From the NCBI RefSeq assembly GCF_006148925.1, contig NZ_VAWB01000001.1:316001-380000 (forward strand): a DNA stretch of 64,000 bases, given 5' to 3'. A program made the position numbers and the translations under genes. Positions 1 to 9,077 of the stretch are shown here, piece after piece. Each line of letters begins with the position of its first letter. Position 1 is the first letter of the stretch. The stretch is from Hyunsoonleella aestuarii (lineage in GTDB: Bacteria > Bacteroidota > Bacteroidia > Flavobacteriales > Flavobacteriaceae). The notes beneath the pieces were generated by a model, which did not search any database, was not told the DNA's origin, and saw nothing but the letters and a program-made list of their open reading frames with translations.

Positions 1-1
1 G

Positions 2-1027
2 CCACCTTTATCGCCTCCACTTGTTATTAAAACGTTTAAAAAATACTTTGGGAAACTGCCCTATGAACTATTTGATACTTTTAACGCAACTTCTGTTAAC
101 GCTGCTAGCATCGGTCAGGTGCATATGGCAACTAAGAATGGGAAAAAACTTGCTGTGAAAATCCAATATCCAGGAGTTGCGGAGAGTATCACTTCAGATT
201 TAGCTATGGTGAAGCCCATAGCTATGAGTATGTTCAACATCAAAGGAAAAGATTCCGATAAGTATTTCAAAGAAGTTGAATATAAGTTGATTGAGGAGAC
301 CAATTATATCTTAGAGATTGAGCAAAGCAAAGAAGTTTCAAAAGCGTGCGCCCATATTTCAAACTTGAAGTTTCCAAAGTATTATGAAGAACTATCTTCT
401 GAACGTATCATCACTATGGATTATATGGAAGGTGAACATCTTTCAGAATTTACTGCCCATAATACAGACCAACAGAAAGCACAAAAATTAGGACAAGCCC
501 TATGGGATTTCTACATGTACCAAATTCATAATTTGAAAAAAGTACATGCAGATCCACATCCTGGAAATTTCCTGGTTTCTGAAAAAGGAGAATTAATAGC
601 TTTAGATTTTGGGTGTATGAAGACTATCCCAATGGAGTTTTATTCACCCTATTTTGAGCTTGCATTACCGGAAAACATTAATAACCAGGCGTATTTTGTT
701 TCTAAATTATATGAGCTTGAAATTTTAAAAGAGGATGATAACAAAGAAGAATTGGAGTTTTTCACAGACATGTTCCATGAAATGTTAAGCCTATTTACAC
801 AACCTTTCCATAAAGAAACATTTGATTTTTCAGATAAAACTTTCTTTGGAAAGATTGCTGAATTAGGCGAACGTTACTCAAAAAGTACCGATTTAAAGAA
901 AATGAATGGAAATCGAGGATCAAAACATTTCATTTATATAAATAGAACTTTTTTCGGACTTTATAACTTAATGTTTGATTTAAAAGCTCAGCATATTAAA
1001 ATTAACAATTATTTGAGATTATTATAA
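2..1027 (+). CDS. ABC1/UbiB family atypical protein kinase (5' partial)
   Basis: The frame is open from the first bases of the window, so the N-terminus lies outside; about 341 codons are visible. The family signature AASIGQVH, which replaces a normal kinase glycine loop, lies just before the first internal ATG at 119, so that ATG is not the true start. The nucleotide-binding Lys sits in AVKIQYPG, the catalytic loop is HADPHPGNF and the metal-binding motif is LDFG. ABC1/UbiB proteins are ATPase/kinase-like proteins tied to quinone biology and stress; no substrate can be read here. The flavin reductase-like gene follows after 1 base, so the two are probably co-transcribed as the start of the light-stress island. 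Confidence 0.93.
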   Translation, partial: PPLSPPLVIKTFKKYFGKLPYELFDTFNATSVNAASIGQVHMATKNGKKLAVKIQYPGVAESITSDLAMVKPIAMSMFNIKGKDSDKYFKEVEYKLIEETNYILEIEQSKEVSKACAHISNLKFPKYYEELSSERIITMDYMEGEHLSEFTAHNTDQQKAQKLGQALWDFYMYQIHNLKKVHADPHPGNFLVSEKGELIALDFGCMKTIPMEFYSPYFELALPENINNQAYFVSKLYELEILKEDDNKEELEFFTDMFHEMLSLFTQPFHKETFDFSDKTFFGKIAELGERYSKSTDLKKMNGNRGSKHFIYINRTFFGLYNLMFDLKAQHIKINNYLRLL

Positions 1028-1028
1028 C

Positions 1029-1655
1029 ATGCTATACTTCAGCGAATTAGACATACAACAACTCAGTCACCTTTACAAAATCAATTTGATTAATAGTTGT
1101 TCTGGTTATAAATCTGCAAATTTAATTGGTTCTATTTCACAAGATGGCAAAGAGAATGTTGCAGTGTTTAGTTCTGTTACCCATATTGGTTCGAGTCCTG
1201 CAATGCTAGGATTCTTTTTACGTCCAACTACAGTTATTAGAAATACCTATGAAAATTTAAAAGAAACTGGATTTTATACAATTAACCATGTACATAAAAA
1301 TATAATACTCGATGCGCACCATACATCAGCAAAATACGATAGTGCTATCTCAGAATTTGATGTTACCAACTTAGAACCTGAATATAAACCTGAGTTTTCT
1401 GCCCCATTTGTAAAAAATGCACCAATTCAATTGGCAATGCAGTTTGTTGAAGAATACGATATAAAAGCAAATAAAACTATTTTGGTTATCGGTAAAGTTG
1501 TTGGTTTATATGTTAATGACTACCTTATAGAAAAAGATGGATTCATCAACTTGTCTAAAGCAGAAGTAGCTGCCATAAATGGATTGGATGGGTATGCTAT
1601 TCCTGAACAAAGAATACGGTATGGCTATCAAAGACCAAAGGAATTAATAAAATAA
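1029..1655 (+). CDS. Flavin reductase-like FMN-binding protein
   Basis: A 208-residue protein with the flavin reductase-like split-barrel pattern: a conserved N-terminal stretch NLIGSISQDGKENVAVFSS followed by TTVIRNTYENLKETGFYTIN. Family members bind FMN and often reduce free flavin with NAD(P)H, but some only bind flavin. Length is normal for the group. It starts 1 base after the ABC1 kinase stop and ends 5 bases before the next gene, so it sits inside a tight operon. Position beside four FAD-dependent photolyase-like proteins suggests a role in supplying or maintaining reduced flavin; that is inference. No odd features were seen. Confidence 0.85.
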   Translation: MLYFSELDIQQLSHLYKINLINSCSGYKSANLIGSISQDGKENVAVFSSVTHIGSSPAMLGFFLRPTTVIRNTYENLKETGFYTINHVHKNIILDAHHTSAKYDSAISEFDVTNLEPEYKPEFSAPFVKNAPIQLAMQFVEEYDIKANKTILVIGKVVGLYVNDYLIEKDGFINLSKAEVAAINGLDGYAIPEQRIRYGYQRPKELIK

Positions 1656-1660
1656 AAATT

Positions 1661-3130
1661 ATGACAATTCTTGTAACAGGGGCAACTGGCTATATAGGCA
1701 AACGGCTCATACCGTTCTTATTAAATCAAGGTCACACGGTGGTTTGCGTTGTAAGAGATAGACTTAGAGCAGATAAAAGTTTTTCTGAAGACGAGAACGT
1801 TTATGTTATTGAAGCCGACTTTTTAAAACCAGAAACCCTTGATAATATTCCAAAAAAAATAGACGTAGCGTATTACTTAATACACTCAATGTCTAATTCC
1901 TCAAAGGACTTTGAATCTTTAGAAGAACGATGTGCACTAAATTTCAAACACTATATAGAAACCACTGGGGCCGAACAAGTTATTTATTTGAGTGGTATCA
2001 CAAATGAAGATGAACTTTCTAAACACCTTCGCTCTAGAAAAAACGTAGAAAATCAGTTGTTTTCAGATAAGTATGCATTAACGATTTTCAAAGCAGGGAT
2101 AATTGTTGGTTCTGGAAGTTCTTCGTTTGAAATAATAAGAGATTTAGTTGAAAAACTCCCTTTTATGATTGCTCCAAAATGGTTAAATACTAAAACACAA
2201 CCTTTAGCTGTTAGGGATGTTTTAGCTTTTTTAACTAGAGCCGCAGGAAACACAAAACTTTACAATAAATCTTATGATGTTTTTGGTCCTAAAGTTATAA
2301 CGTATAAAGAAATGCTGCTTCAATTTGCAGAAGTTAGAGGACTAAAGCGATACATTTTGACGGTACCTGTAATGACACCAAAACTATCATCATACTGGTT
2401 ATATTTCGTGACATCAACATCATATAAGCTCGCAACTTCGTTAGTGGATAGCATGGGCGTGCAAATTATTGGACAACCAAGTAATATTAATGACATATTA
2501 GGAGTCAGCCCGATTACTTACAAAGAAGCAGTTGAACTGGCTTTTGAAAAAATTGAGCAAAATAGTATTGTATCTAGTTGGAAAGATTCTATGATAAGCA
2601 GTGGTAGATTAAGAAATCGATTGCATAAATATGTAAATGTTCCAAAGTATGGATGTTATAAAGATTATAAAGAACGTAGGGTTATTGACTCTGGTAAAAC
2701 CATTGAAAAAATCTGGAGCATCGGTGGAATTAACGGTTGGTATTTTGGTACTTTTTTGTGGCGCGTACGTGGTTATATTGACAAACTCTTTGGCGGTATT
2801 GGATTGAGACGAGGTCGCACAAGCCCAACAGAATTAAATGTTGGAGACGCCTTAGACTTTTGGCGTGTGATTTATGCCGATAAGGCAAAACATAAATTAC
2901 TGCTTTACGCAGAAATGCGATTACCAGGAGAGGCTTGGTTAGAATTTAAAATTGAGAATAATAAATTAAAACAAACCGCAACTTTTAGACCTCGTGGACT
3001 ATGGGGTAGACTGTATTGGTATGCGGTACTTCCATTCCACGGATTCATCTTTTCGGGAATGATTAATAAACTTGTTGAAGTTGAGTCACAAAAAGCAACA
3101 TTTACCTCAGAAAACATGTACAAAGTGTAA
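1661..3130 (+). CDS. NAD(P)-binding epimerase-like protein with C-terminal DUF2867
   Basis: A 489-residue two-domain protein. Residues 1 to about 300 are an atypical short-chain dehydrogenase/epimerase Rossmann domain, with GATGYIG at residues 7-13 as the dinucleotide loop and YYLIHSM further on. From about residue 345 to the end it carries a DUF2867 domain, recognisable by [32 protein letters not shown] and the aromatic-rich C-terminal stretch. The substrate is unknown. The same two-domain protein is commonly seen near photolyase genes, which fits this neighbourhood. Its 3' end overlaps the start of the DUF2256 mini-gene by 50 bases, in another frame, so translation is probably coupled. Confidence 0.88.
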   Translation: MTILVTGATGYIGKRLIPFLLNQGHTVVCVVRDRLRADKSFSEDENVYVIEADFLKPETLDNIPKKIDVAYYLIHSMSNSSKDFESLEERCALNFKHYIETTGAEQVIYLSGITNEDELSKHLRSRKNVENQLFSDKYALTIFKAGIIVGSGSSSFEIIRDLVEKLPFMIAPKWLNTKTQPLAVRDVLAFLTRAAGNTKLYNKSYDVFGPKVITYKEMLLQFAEVRGLKRYILTVPVMTPKLSSYWLYFVTSTSYKLATSLVDSMGVQIIGQPSNINDILGVSPITYKEAVELAFEKIEQNSIVSSWKDSMISSGRLRNRLHKYVNVPKYGCYKDYKERRVIDSGKTIEKIWSIGGINGWYFGTFLWRVRGYIDKLFGGIGLRRGRTSPTELNVGDALDFWRVIYADKAKHKLLLYAEMRLPGEAWLEFKIENNKLKQTATFRPRGLWGRLYWYAVLPFHGFIFSGMINKLVEVESQKATFTSENMYKV

Positions 3131-3221
3131 TCGCCCATTTACTTGGAGAAAAAAATGGGAAAAAAATTGGGAACATGTTAAATATTGCAGTGAACAATGC
3201 AGAAGAAACAAAACACTATAG
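3081..3221 (+). CDS. DUF2256 zinc-ribbon-like mini-protein, TTG start
   Basis: This 46-codon gene has no ATG and overlaps both neighbours in other frames. Translated from TTG at 3081 it begins [11 protein letters not shown], then [19 protein letters not shown], then [15 protein letters not shown] and stop. That is the DUF2256 pattern: an N-terminal basic leader, a CxxC pair, the RPFTWRKKW core and a final CxxxC pair, so it should bind one zinc. The only in-frame starts after the upstream stop at 3060 are TTG codons at 3072, 3075 and 3081; the last gives the usual family N-terminus. It overlaps the DUF2867 gene by 50 bases and the DASH cryptochrome gene by 25. DUF2256 genes are typically found next to cryptochrome/photolyase genes; the function is unknown. 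Confidence 0.88.
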   Translation: MSHKKQHLPQKTCTKCNRPFTWRKKWEKNWEHVKYCSEQCRRNKTL

Positions 3222-4507
3222 GGTTAGTTTGGTTTAGAAACGATTTAAGAGTTCATGATAATTATATTTTGCATGAAGCTTGTAATAACCATAACATCAT
3301 AATTGCCATTTATTTTTTCAATCCTGAACATTATAAACTTGATAAATTTGGTTTTAAAAAAACAGAAAAATATAGAACTCGATTCTTAATAGAAACGATT
3401 CAAGATTTAAAAAGAAACCTCAAATCACTGAACGTTGAATTATTTATATATTTTGATAAACCTGAAAACGTAATAAATCAATTCCTACTAGATTTTGGTA
3501 TAAAACAAATCTATCTTCAAAAAGAATGGACAAGTGAAGAGCAAACAGTTTTAAATAAAGTAAAAGCATCCATTTCAGGAGATTCTGCTTTCAACGAAAT
3601 TTATGACCAGTTTCTCTATAATCCAGAAGACATAAACATAAAGATTGAACAAATTCCACAAGTATTTACGAACTTTAGGGAAAAAGTTGAAAAGTTTAGC
3701 CAAATTAGACCACAAGCTCACCTAAAAGCCCTAAAGAAAATTGAATCGATTTCAAATGATACTAAAATTCCATCTCTGAACGATTTAGGTTTTGAAGATT
3801 TCAAAACCCATCTAAATTCATCGTTCCCATTTAAAGGCGGCGAAAATGCAGCCTTAAATCGTTTGGATGACTATTTCTTTCAATCTAAAAAATTGAGATT
3901 CTATAAGAAAACAAGAAATGGATTGGTTGGTACAGATTTTAGTTCCAAACTTTCACCATGGCTAGCCAATGGCAGCATCTCGGCGCGAACAATTTACTGG
4001 AACGTTAAGAAGTTTGAACAAGAGTATTATAAAAATCAATCTACATATTGGTTAATTTTTGAATTGATTTGGAGAGATTATTTCAAATATATTTCATTAA
4101 ACCATGGAAATGCCATTTTTAAGATTGATGGTATTTTAAAAAAAGATTATACGTGGAAAACTGACCTATCATTAATCGATAATTGGACTAATGGCGAAAC
4201 CCGCTCATCTTTTGTAAATGCTAATATGATTGAGCTGAAAGAAACAGGTTGGATGAGCAATAGAGGTAGGCAAAACGTGGCGTCGTTCTTTGCTAAAGAT
4301 TTGGAATTAGATTGGAGAATTGGCGCTGCGTATTTTGAAGCAATGCTTATAGATTACGACGTTCACAGTAATTATGGAAATTGGATGTACGTTGCTGGTG
4401 TTGGTAATGACCCACGAGACCGAAAGTTCAATGTGGATTTACAAGCTGAGCATTATGATGCAAATGGTAAGTTTCAGAATTTATGGTTGCAACGAACTCT
4501 ATTCTAA
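3197..4507 (+). CDS. DASH-family cryptochrome
   Basis: A 436-residue photolyase/cryptochrome. The N-terminal alpha/beta antenna domain starts with [14 protein letters not shown] (about 9-22). The FAD domain holds the DASH-type [14 protein letters not shown] (214-227), [10 protein letters not shown] (289-298) and [18 protein letters not shown] (357-374), then [22 protein letters not shown] (386-407). The Asn facing the flavin N5 and the first electron-transfer Trp are both kept. DASH proteins bind FAD plus a folate antenna and repair CPD lesions in single-stranded DNA; some also signal. The gene abuts the next photolyase gene (stop 4507, ATG 4508), so both are translated from one message. Confidence 0.95.
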   Translation: MQKKQNTIGLVWFRNDLRVHDNYILHEACNNHNIIIAIYFFNPEHYKLDKFGFKKTEKYRTRFLIETIQDLKRNLKSLNVELFIYFDKPENVINQFLLDFGIKQIYLQKEWTSEEQTVLNKVKASISGDSAFNEIYDQFLYNPEDINIKIEQIPQVFTNFREKVEKFSQIRPQAHLKALKKIESISNDTKIPSLNDLGFEDFKTHLNSSFPFKGGENAALNRLDDYFFQSKKLRFYKKTRNGLVGTDFSSKLSPWLANGSISARTIYWNVKKFEQEYYKNQSTYWLIFELIWRDYFKYISLNHGNAIFKIDGILKKDYTWKTDLSLIDNWTNGETRSSFVNANMIELKETGWMSNRGRQNVASFFAKDLELDWRIGAAYFEAMLIDYDVHSNYGNWMYVAGVGNDPRDRKFNVDLQAEHYDANGKFQNLWLQRTLF

Positions 4508-6040
4508 ATGAAAACGCTCAGATTAATATTAGGCGATCAACTCAATATAAAACATTCGTGGTTTAAAGAAACTAACATTAATATTACCTATTGTCTTTTT
4601 GAAATGCGCCAAGAGACGGATTACGTAACGCATCATATTCAAAAAGTTATTGGCTTTTTTGCCGCAATGCGCCAATTTTCAGAAGATTTAAAATCTGAAA
4701 GACACAACGTTATCTACTTCAAAATTAATGATAAAAATAATACACATAGTTTAACCGAAAACCTTTCAAAATTAATAGAAGAACATCATATAAAAAATTT
4801 CGAATACATCTTTCCTGATGAATACAGATTGGATGAGCAACTACAAAAATTCTGTAACAAATTAAGCATCAAATCAAATGCAGTATCTGCGGAACATTTT
4901 TATACAAAAAGAGAGGATTTAAAAAACTTCTTTCATGGCAAAAAACAGTATATCATGGAGAACTTTTACAGAGACATGCGTAAGAAGCATAATATTTTGA
5001 TCGTTGCTGACCAACCAGAAGGTGGGAAATGGAACTACGATAAAAGCAACAGAAATAAATGGAAAGGCGACGTTGAAATTCCAAACTATAAGTTATTCAA
5101 AAATGACGTTACTGAAATTGTTAAGAATATTAAATATGCTGAAATCAAAACTATAGGTATATTTGAAACAAAAACATTCTCCTACCCTATTTCTCGAGCT
5201 CAAGCCTTAGAACAACTCAAATACTTTTGCAAGTACTTATTGATTCATTTTGGAGACTATCAAGATGCCATGCATACCGAACAGGAATATCTGTTTCATT
5301 CTAGATTATCCTTCGCTATGAATTTTAAACTGATCTCTCCCAAAGATGTAGTAAAAACGGTAATGAACTATTACCGAAAACACGCTGACGCTATAGATAT
5401 TTCTCAAATTGAAGGTTTTGTACGTCAAATTATTGGTTGGCGAGAGTATATGCGCGGTATGTATTGGGCCTTTATGCCAGAATATAAAAATTTAAACGAA
5501 CTCAACAATACTAATAAGTTGACTGAATTTTTCTGGACAGGTGATACCAAAATGAATTGCTTAAAACATGCCATAACAAATTCTTTAGATAATGGATATG
5601 CACACCATATTCAACGGTTAATGATTACTGGAAATTATGCGCTTTTAACACAAACCAATCCTGATGAAGTTGATGATTGGTATTTGGGCATTTATGTAGA
5701 TGCTATAGAATGGGTACAACTTACCAACACCAGAGGTATGAGTCAGTTTGCCGATGGTGGAAAAATTGCAACTAAACCCTATGTATCTTCAAGTTCATAT
5801 ATTAACAAAATGAGTAACTATTGTGAAGATTGCACATATAACAGAAATAAAAAAATAGGAGAGAATGCATGCCCCTTTAATAGTTTGTACTGGAATTTTT
5901 TAGATGAAAAAAGAGAACAACTAGGGAACAATTTCAGAATGAAAATGATGTATAGCTTATTAGATAAAATGGATAAGCAAGATTTACAAAATATAAAAGA
6001 AAGAGCACAACATATAATTGCGAATCAAGATGAATACTAA
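4508..6040 (+). CDS. Iron-sulfur bacterial cryptochrome/(6-4) photolyase, PhrB-type
   Basis: A 510-residue member of the deoxyribodipyrimidine photolyase-related group that begins LRLILGDQLN rather than with the classical FRxDLR motif. Four cysteines that can ligate a 4Fe-4S cluster are present at about C351 (KMNCLKHA), C439 and C442 (NYCEDC) and C455 (NACPFN), the same spacing as the four cluster ligands of Agrobacterium PhrB. The conserved GYAHHIQRLMITGN stretch (about 363-376) contains the His expected in (6-4) repair. Known members repair (6-4) photoproducts using FAD and a lumazine antenna. Substrate specificity here is inferred from the family. The start immediately follows the DASH gene stop, and the 3' end overlaps the next gene by 11 bases. 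Confidence 0.94.
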   Translation: MKTLRLILGDQLNIKHSWFKETNINITYCLFEMRQETDYVTHHIQKVIGFFAAMRQFSEDLKSERHNVIYFKINDKNNTHSLTENLSKLIEEHHIKNFEYIFPDEYRLDEQLQKFCNKLSIKSNAVSAEHFYTKREDLKNFFHGKKQYIMENFYRDMRKKHNILIVADQPEGGKWNYDKSNRNKWKGDVEIPNYKLFKNDVTEIVKNIKYAEIKTIGIFETKTFSYPISRAQALEQLKYFCKYLLIHFGDYQDAMHTEQEYLFHSRLSFAMNFKLISPKDVVKTVMNYYRKHADAIDISQIEGFVRQIIGWREYMRGMYWAFMPEYKNLNELNNTNKLTEFFWTGDTKMNCLKHAITNSLDNGYAHHIQRLMITGNYALLTQTNPDEVDDWYLGIYVDAIEWVQLTNTRGMSQFADGGKIATKPYVSSSSYINKMSNYCEDCTYNRNKKIGENACPFNSLYWNFLDEKREQLGNNFRMKMMYSLLDKMDKQDLQNIKERAQHIIANQDEY

Positions 6041-7502
6041 GCCCCACATAAACATTGTTTGGCTAAAACGTGATTTACGTTTGCATGATAATGAAGCGAT
6101 TTATAATGCTTTAAAAACTGGAAAAGCTACACTACTACTGTATTGTTTTGAGCCATTATTAATGAATGATTCGCATTATAGCGAACGTCATTGGAATTTT
6201 ATAAGAGAATCTATTATTGATTTAAATACAGCACTAGAAACTTACAATTCTAAAATACTTGCTGTACAATCTGATATTATCGCCGCAATTAACCAATTGC
6301 AATCGCGTTATCATATTTCAGATATCTACTCACATCAAGAAACAGGTATATTAGTAACTTTTGAGCGGGACAAGAATTTTAAAAGATATTGCAAAAACAA
6401 CCTTATTAATTGGCACGAAAATATTAATAATGGCGTACAGCGTGGTTTGAAAAATAGAGATAATTGGAACGAATTGGTAGATGCTTATTATGCTATTGAA
6501 CCCTTAAGTTTTGCTCCAAAAGAAAATCAGCTCATATCGAAAAAGGATATTGAGCTTTTAGAGATAAACTTCAATTTGCCTAATTTAGACACTCAAAAAT
6601 TTACACCATTTCAAAAAGGTGGACGCTCAACAGGTCTTAGATATTTAAAATCGTTTTTTGAGCAACGCTACCAGAATTACATGTTCAATATCTCTAAGCC
6701 AGAGCAAGCAAGAACAAGTTGTAGTAGAATTTCACCATACATAGCCTGGGGAAATTTATCGGTTAGAGAAGTGTATCATGAAGCTTATCATCTAAAAAAA
6801 GCATCGAAACATAAAAAAGCTTTGGAAGCATTTATGTCGCGCTTACGTTGGCAAACCCATTTTATTCAAAAGTTTGAAATGGAACACACCATGGAAGAAG
6901 CTAGTGTAAATAAAGGTTTTCATAAATTAAAAAAAAGTATTTCTTCTAAATATCAAGATGCTTGGAAAACAGGACAAACGGGTTATCCTCTGGTAGACGC
7001 CTGTATGCGATGTTTAAATGAAACTGGATATTTAAATTTTAGAATGAGAGCTTTAGTAGTATCGTTCTTTACACACAATCTTTGGCAACCTTGGCAAGAA
7101 GCAACTACGCATTTATCGCAAATGTTTTTAGATTTTGAACCCGGAATACATTTTCCACAACTACAAATGCAAGCTGGAGAAACTGGCATTAATATGCTTC
7201 GTATTTATAATCCAGTAAAAAATAGCTTAAAATATGATCCAGAGGCTTATTTCATAAAAAAATGGGTGCCGGAGCTTAAAAAACTAGATACACCTTTTGC
7301 ACACCAGCCGTATTTAATGACAGAAATGGAACAACAGCTCTATAATTTTAAGTTAGGCAAAGACTATCCAAAACCGATTGTGAATTTAGAAAGTACTAGA
7401 AAAAAAGCAGGAAACACACTTTGGAAACTGCGCAAGGACAAGACTGTTTTAGAAGAAAGCAAAAGAATTTTAAGAAAACATACTCTTAAAAGTCGTTTTT
7501 AA
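6030..7502 (+). CDS. Atypical photolyase/cryptochrome-fold FAD-binding protein
   Basis: A 490-residue protein starting at ATG 6030, inside the end of the preceding gene; an in-frame TTG at 6018 would add only four residues. The N-terminal antenna domain has VWLKRDLRLHDN. The FAD domain has GGRSTGLRYLKSFF (197-210), TSCSRISPYIAWGNLSVREV, RLRWQTHFIQKFE and TGYPLVDACMRCLNETGYLNFRMR. In the segment that normally reads DYxxASNxGNWQW it instead reads DFEPGIHFPQLQM (368-380), aligning without gaps to the class I gene downstream, then rejoins as RIYNP. The residue normally facing flavin N5 is therefore His, and both Trp of the WQW motif are Leu and Met. The fold and FAD binding are likely; repair activity is uncertain. 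Confidence 0.88.
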   Translation: MNTKPHINIVWLKRDLRLHDNEAIYNALKTGKATLLLYCFEPLLMNDSHYSERHWNFIRESIIDLNTALETYNSKILAVQSDIIAAINQLQSRYHISDIYSHQETGILVTFERDKNFKRYCKNNLINWHENINNGVQRGLKNRDNWNELVDAYYAIEPLSFAPKENQLISKKDIELLEINFNLPNLDTQKFTPFQKGGRSTGLRYLKSFFEQRYQNYMFNISKPEQARTSCSRISPYIAWGNLSVREVYHEAYHLKKASKHKKALEAFMSRLRWQTHFIQKFEMEHTMEEASVNKGFHKLKKSISSKYQDAWKTGQTGYPLVDACMRCLNETGYLNFRMRALVVSFFTHNLWQPWQEATTHLSQMFLDFEPGIHFPQLQMQAGETGINMLRIYNPVKNSLKYDPEAYFIKKWVPELKKLDTPFAHQPYLMTEMEQQLYNFKLGKDYPKPIVNLESTRKKAGNTLWKLRKDKTVLEESKRILRKHTLKSRF

Positions 7503-7574
7503 AACCGTTAAATGCTGTATATCATACACTTAACTTCTATTATAAATTTTTCTAATAGTAAAATATTCATTTTT

Positions 7575-7616
7575 GTTTAACTTTTTATATTTTTTGTTAA
7601 ACATTTTGTATATTTG
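7575..7616 (+). promoter_or_regulatory. Inverted repeat GTTTAAC-N14-GTTAAAC with TATATTTG -7 element
   Basis: In the 131-base gap before the 142-residue gene, GTTTAAC (7575-7581) and its reverse complement GTTAAAC (7596-7602) lie 14 bases apart. A perfect Bacteroidota -7 element TATATTTG follows at 7609-7616, 18 bases before the ATG at 7634. A candidate -33 TTG at 7594-7596 is only 12 bases away, too close for the usual 17-20 spacing, so an activator or alternative sigma factor may be needed. The repeat resembles a dimer-type operator. Its use is inferred from layout only. Confidence 0.5.
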
Positions 7617-7633
7617 AGTATCACAAGAAGTAA

Positions 7634-8062
7634 ATGATACTTAATACAACACATAACAATAAAGAACACAAGCAAATTATAAGTGATTTGGTGGGTAGAT
7701 CATTCACCTTATTGGAATCACTAAAAATGAAAGGAATTGGCTCTAAACGAATGATAATTGGTGAAGTTAGTCCAAATTTCATGTCTGTGCTTAATTCAGT
7801 GTCCGACATTAATTATGCGAACATAGAATTAAGAAAAAATGGCATTTTAATTTTTATCAATAAGGGTTTACAAAACTTTACATGGTTAATACCATACTAT
7901 CAGTTGGTAATTTATAAAACCAATGGAGCCAGCATTCATGCGCAAGGGAAATTTATACACTTTAAGAATAACAAGACATTCAAAGAAAACAAGCGCTTCT
8001 TTGACAAAATGTTAAATGAAAAGATAAGACATGACGAGCAATACAATTTTCAGTATGTATGA
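7634..8062 (+). CDS. Conserved hypothetical protein upstream of DUF2805 gene
   Basis: A 142-residue protein that I do not recognise as a named domain. It is soluble by composition, with no signal peptide or clear membrane segment. The centre is beta-rich (NGILIFINKGLQNFTWLIPYYQLVIYK) and the C-terminus is a charged helix (KTFKENKRFFDKMLNEKIRH). It starts the second half of the light-stress island, directly behind a promoter-like site. Its stop overlaps the DUF2805 start in an ATGA arrangement, so the two proteins are made together and may work together. It could be a PH-like or other small beta fold; that is a guess. Confidence 0.75.
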   Translation: MILNTTHNNKEHKQIISDLVGRSFTLLESLKMKGIGSKRMIIGEVSPNFMSVLNSVSDINYANIELRKNGILIFINKGLQNFTWLIPYYQLVIYKTNGASIHAQGKFIHFKNNKTFKENKRFFDKMLNEKIRHDEQYNFQYV

Positions 8063-8331
8063 AATTACCTACTGAGTCTATTGATAGAATCATTGAAATG
8101 GCATGGGAAGACAGAACAACGTTTGATTCCATAAAATTTCAATTTGGTTTGAAAGAACAAGAAGTCATTTCATTGATGCGGAGAGAAATGAAACCAAGTA
8201 GTTTCAAAATGTGGCGAAAGCGTGTTCAAGGTCGTTCAACAAAACATGAAAAACTAAGAGTTTTTCAAAAAGGGCGCTTTAAATGTAGCAGACAAAAACA
8301 AATAACACAAAATAAAATCTCAAAACGCTAA
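8059..8331 (+). CDS. DUF2805/TIGR03643 family small basic protein
   Basis: A 90-residue protein whose first 65 residues match the DUF2805/TIGR03643 pattern: IDRIIEMAWEDRTTFDSI, then FGLKEQEVISLMRREMKPSSF, then MWRKRVQGRSTKH. The layout looks like a helix-turn-helix fold with a basic tail, which would suit nucleic-acid binding, but no function is established. Members are repeatedly found with photolyase and cryptochrome genes, as here. It overlaps the preceding gene by 4 bases and folE follows shortly after. The C-terminal 25 residues are strongly basic and poorly conserved in character. Confidence 0.88.
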   Translation: MKLPTESIDRIIEMAWEDRTTFDSIKFQFGLKEQEVISLMRREMKPSSFKMWRKRVQGRSTKHEKLRVFQKGRFKCSRQKQITQNKISKR

Positions 8332-8377
8332 CGTGCTTTGTTTGGTTAATACTAAAACAGCACATAAAAAAGAAGCT

Positions 8378-9073
8378 ATGCAAATAGAAAAATTAGAAAA
8401 GAAAACAAACGGACACAGACTTAATGGATTTTCAATTGAAGATATTGGTGACGATCATCTTTACACGGGTTTAGAGACTCCAATGAAACCAGATGCGTTC
8501 AAATTAAGTGATACTGAAAAAAAGCACCGAATCGCGATCTTGTTCGAAGAAATTATGGACGTTATGGGACTCGATTTAACAGATGATTCACTTCAAGGAA
8601 CGCCGAATCGCGTTGCCAAAATGTACATTGATGAAATTTTCTCTGGATTAAATCCTGCCAACAAACCCAAAGTTGCACTTTTTGATAATAAATACCAATA
8701 CAACCAGATGTTGGTTGAAAAAAATATTACGTTTTATTCAAATTGTGAACATCATTTTGTTCCAATTATAGGTAAAGCCCATGTCGCGTATATTTCTTCT
8801 GGAAAGGTTATTGGCTTATCAAAGCTTAATAGAATTGTACAATACTATGCCAAACGCCCTCAAGTGCAGGAGCGATTAACAAACCAAATAGCTAACGAAT
8901 TAAAATCAATCTTAGACACTGAAGATGTCGCAGTTATAATTGATGCTAAGCATTTATGCGTGTCCTCCAGAGGTATAAAAGACGATACCTCAACGACGGT
9001 TACTGCCTATTATGGTGGAGAGTTTAATAATTCAGAAAAAATCACAGAATTACAAAATTATTTAAAGAGCTAG
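8378..9073 (+). CDS. folE: GTP cyclohydrolase I
   Basis: A 231-residue FolE starting at ATG 8378; an in-frame GTG at 8333 would add 15 residues without family resemblance. It converts GTP to 7,8-dihydroneopterin triphosphate, the first step toward folate and other pterins. Visible signatures are the zinc and active-site stretch SNCEHHFVPI, GLSKLNRIVQYYAKRPQVQERLTNQI, and HLCVSSRGI holding the second zinc Cys. The first 55 residues are a variable extension. Its placement between photolyase-linked genes, rather than in a folate operon, suggests it supplies pterin or folate antenna chromophore to the cryptochromes; this is inference. The gap to the next gene is 4 bases. Confidence 0.95.
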   Translation: MQIEKLEKKTNGHRLNGFSIEDIGDDHLYTGLETPMKPDAFKLSDTEKKHRIAILFEEIMDVMGLDLTDDSLQGTPNRVAKMYIDEIFSGLNPANKPKVALFDNKYQYNQMLVEKNITFYSNCEHHFVPIIGKAHVAYISSGKVIGLSKLNRIVQYYAKRPQVQERLTNQIANELKSILDTEDVAVIIDAKHLCVSSRGIKDDTSTTVTAYYGGEFNNSEKITELQNYLKS

Positions 9074-9077
9074 AAAA

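Noticed and set aside
8333-8377. GTG start adding 15 residues to FolE
   Set aside because: The added residues show no family resemblance and an ATG at 8378 is available before the conserved region.
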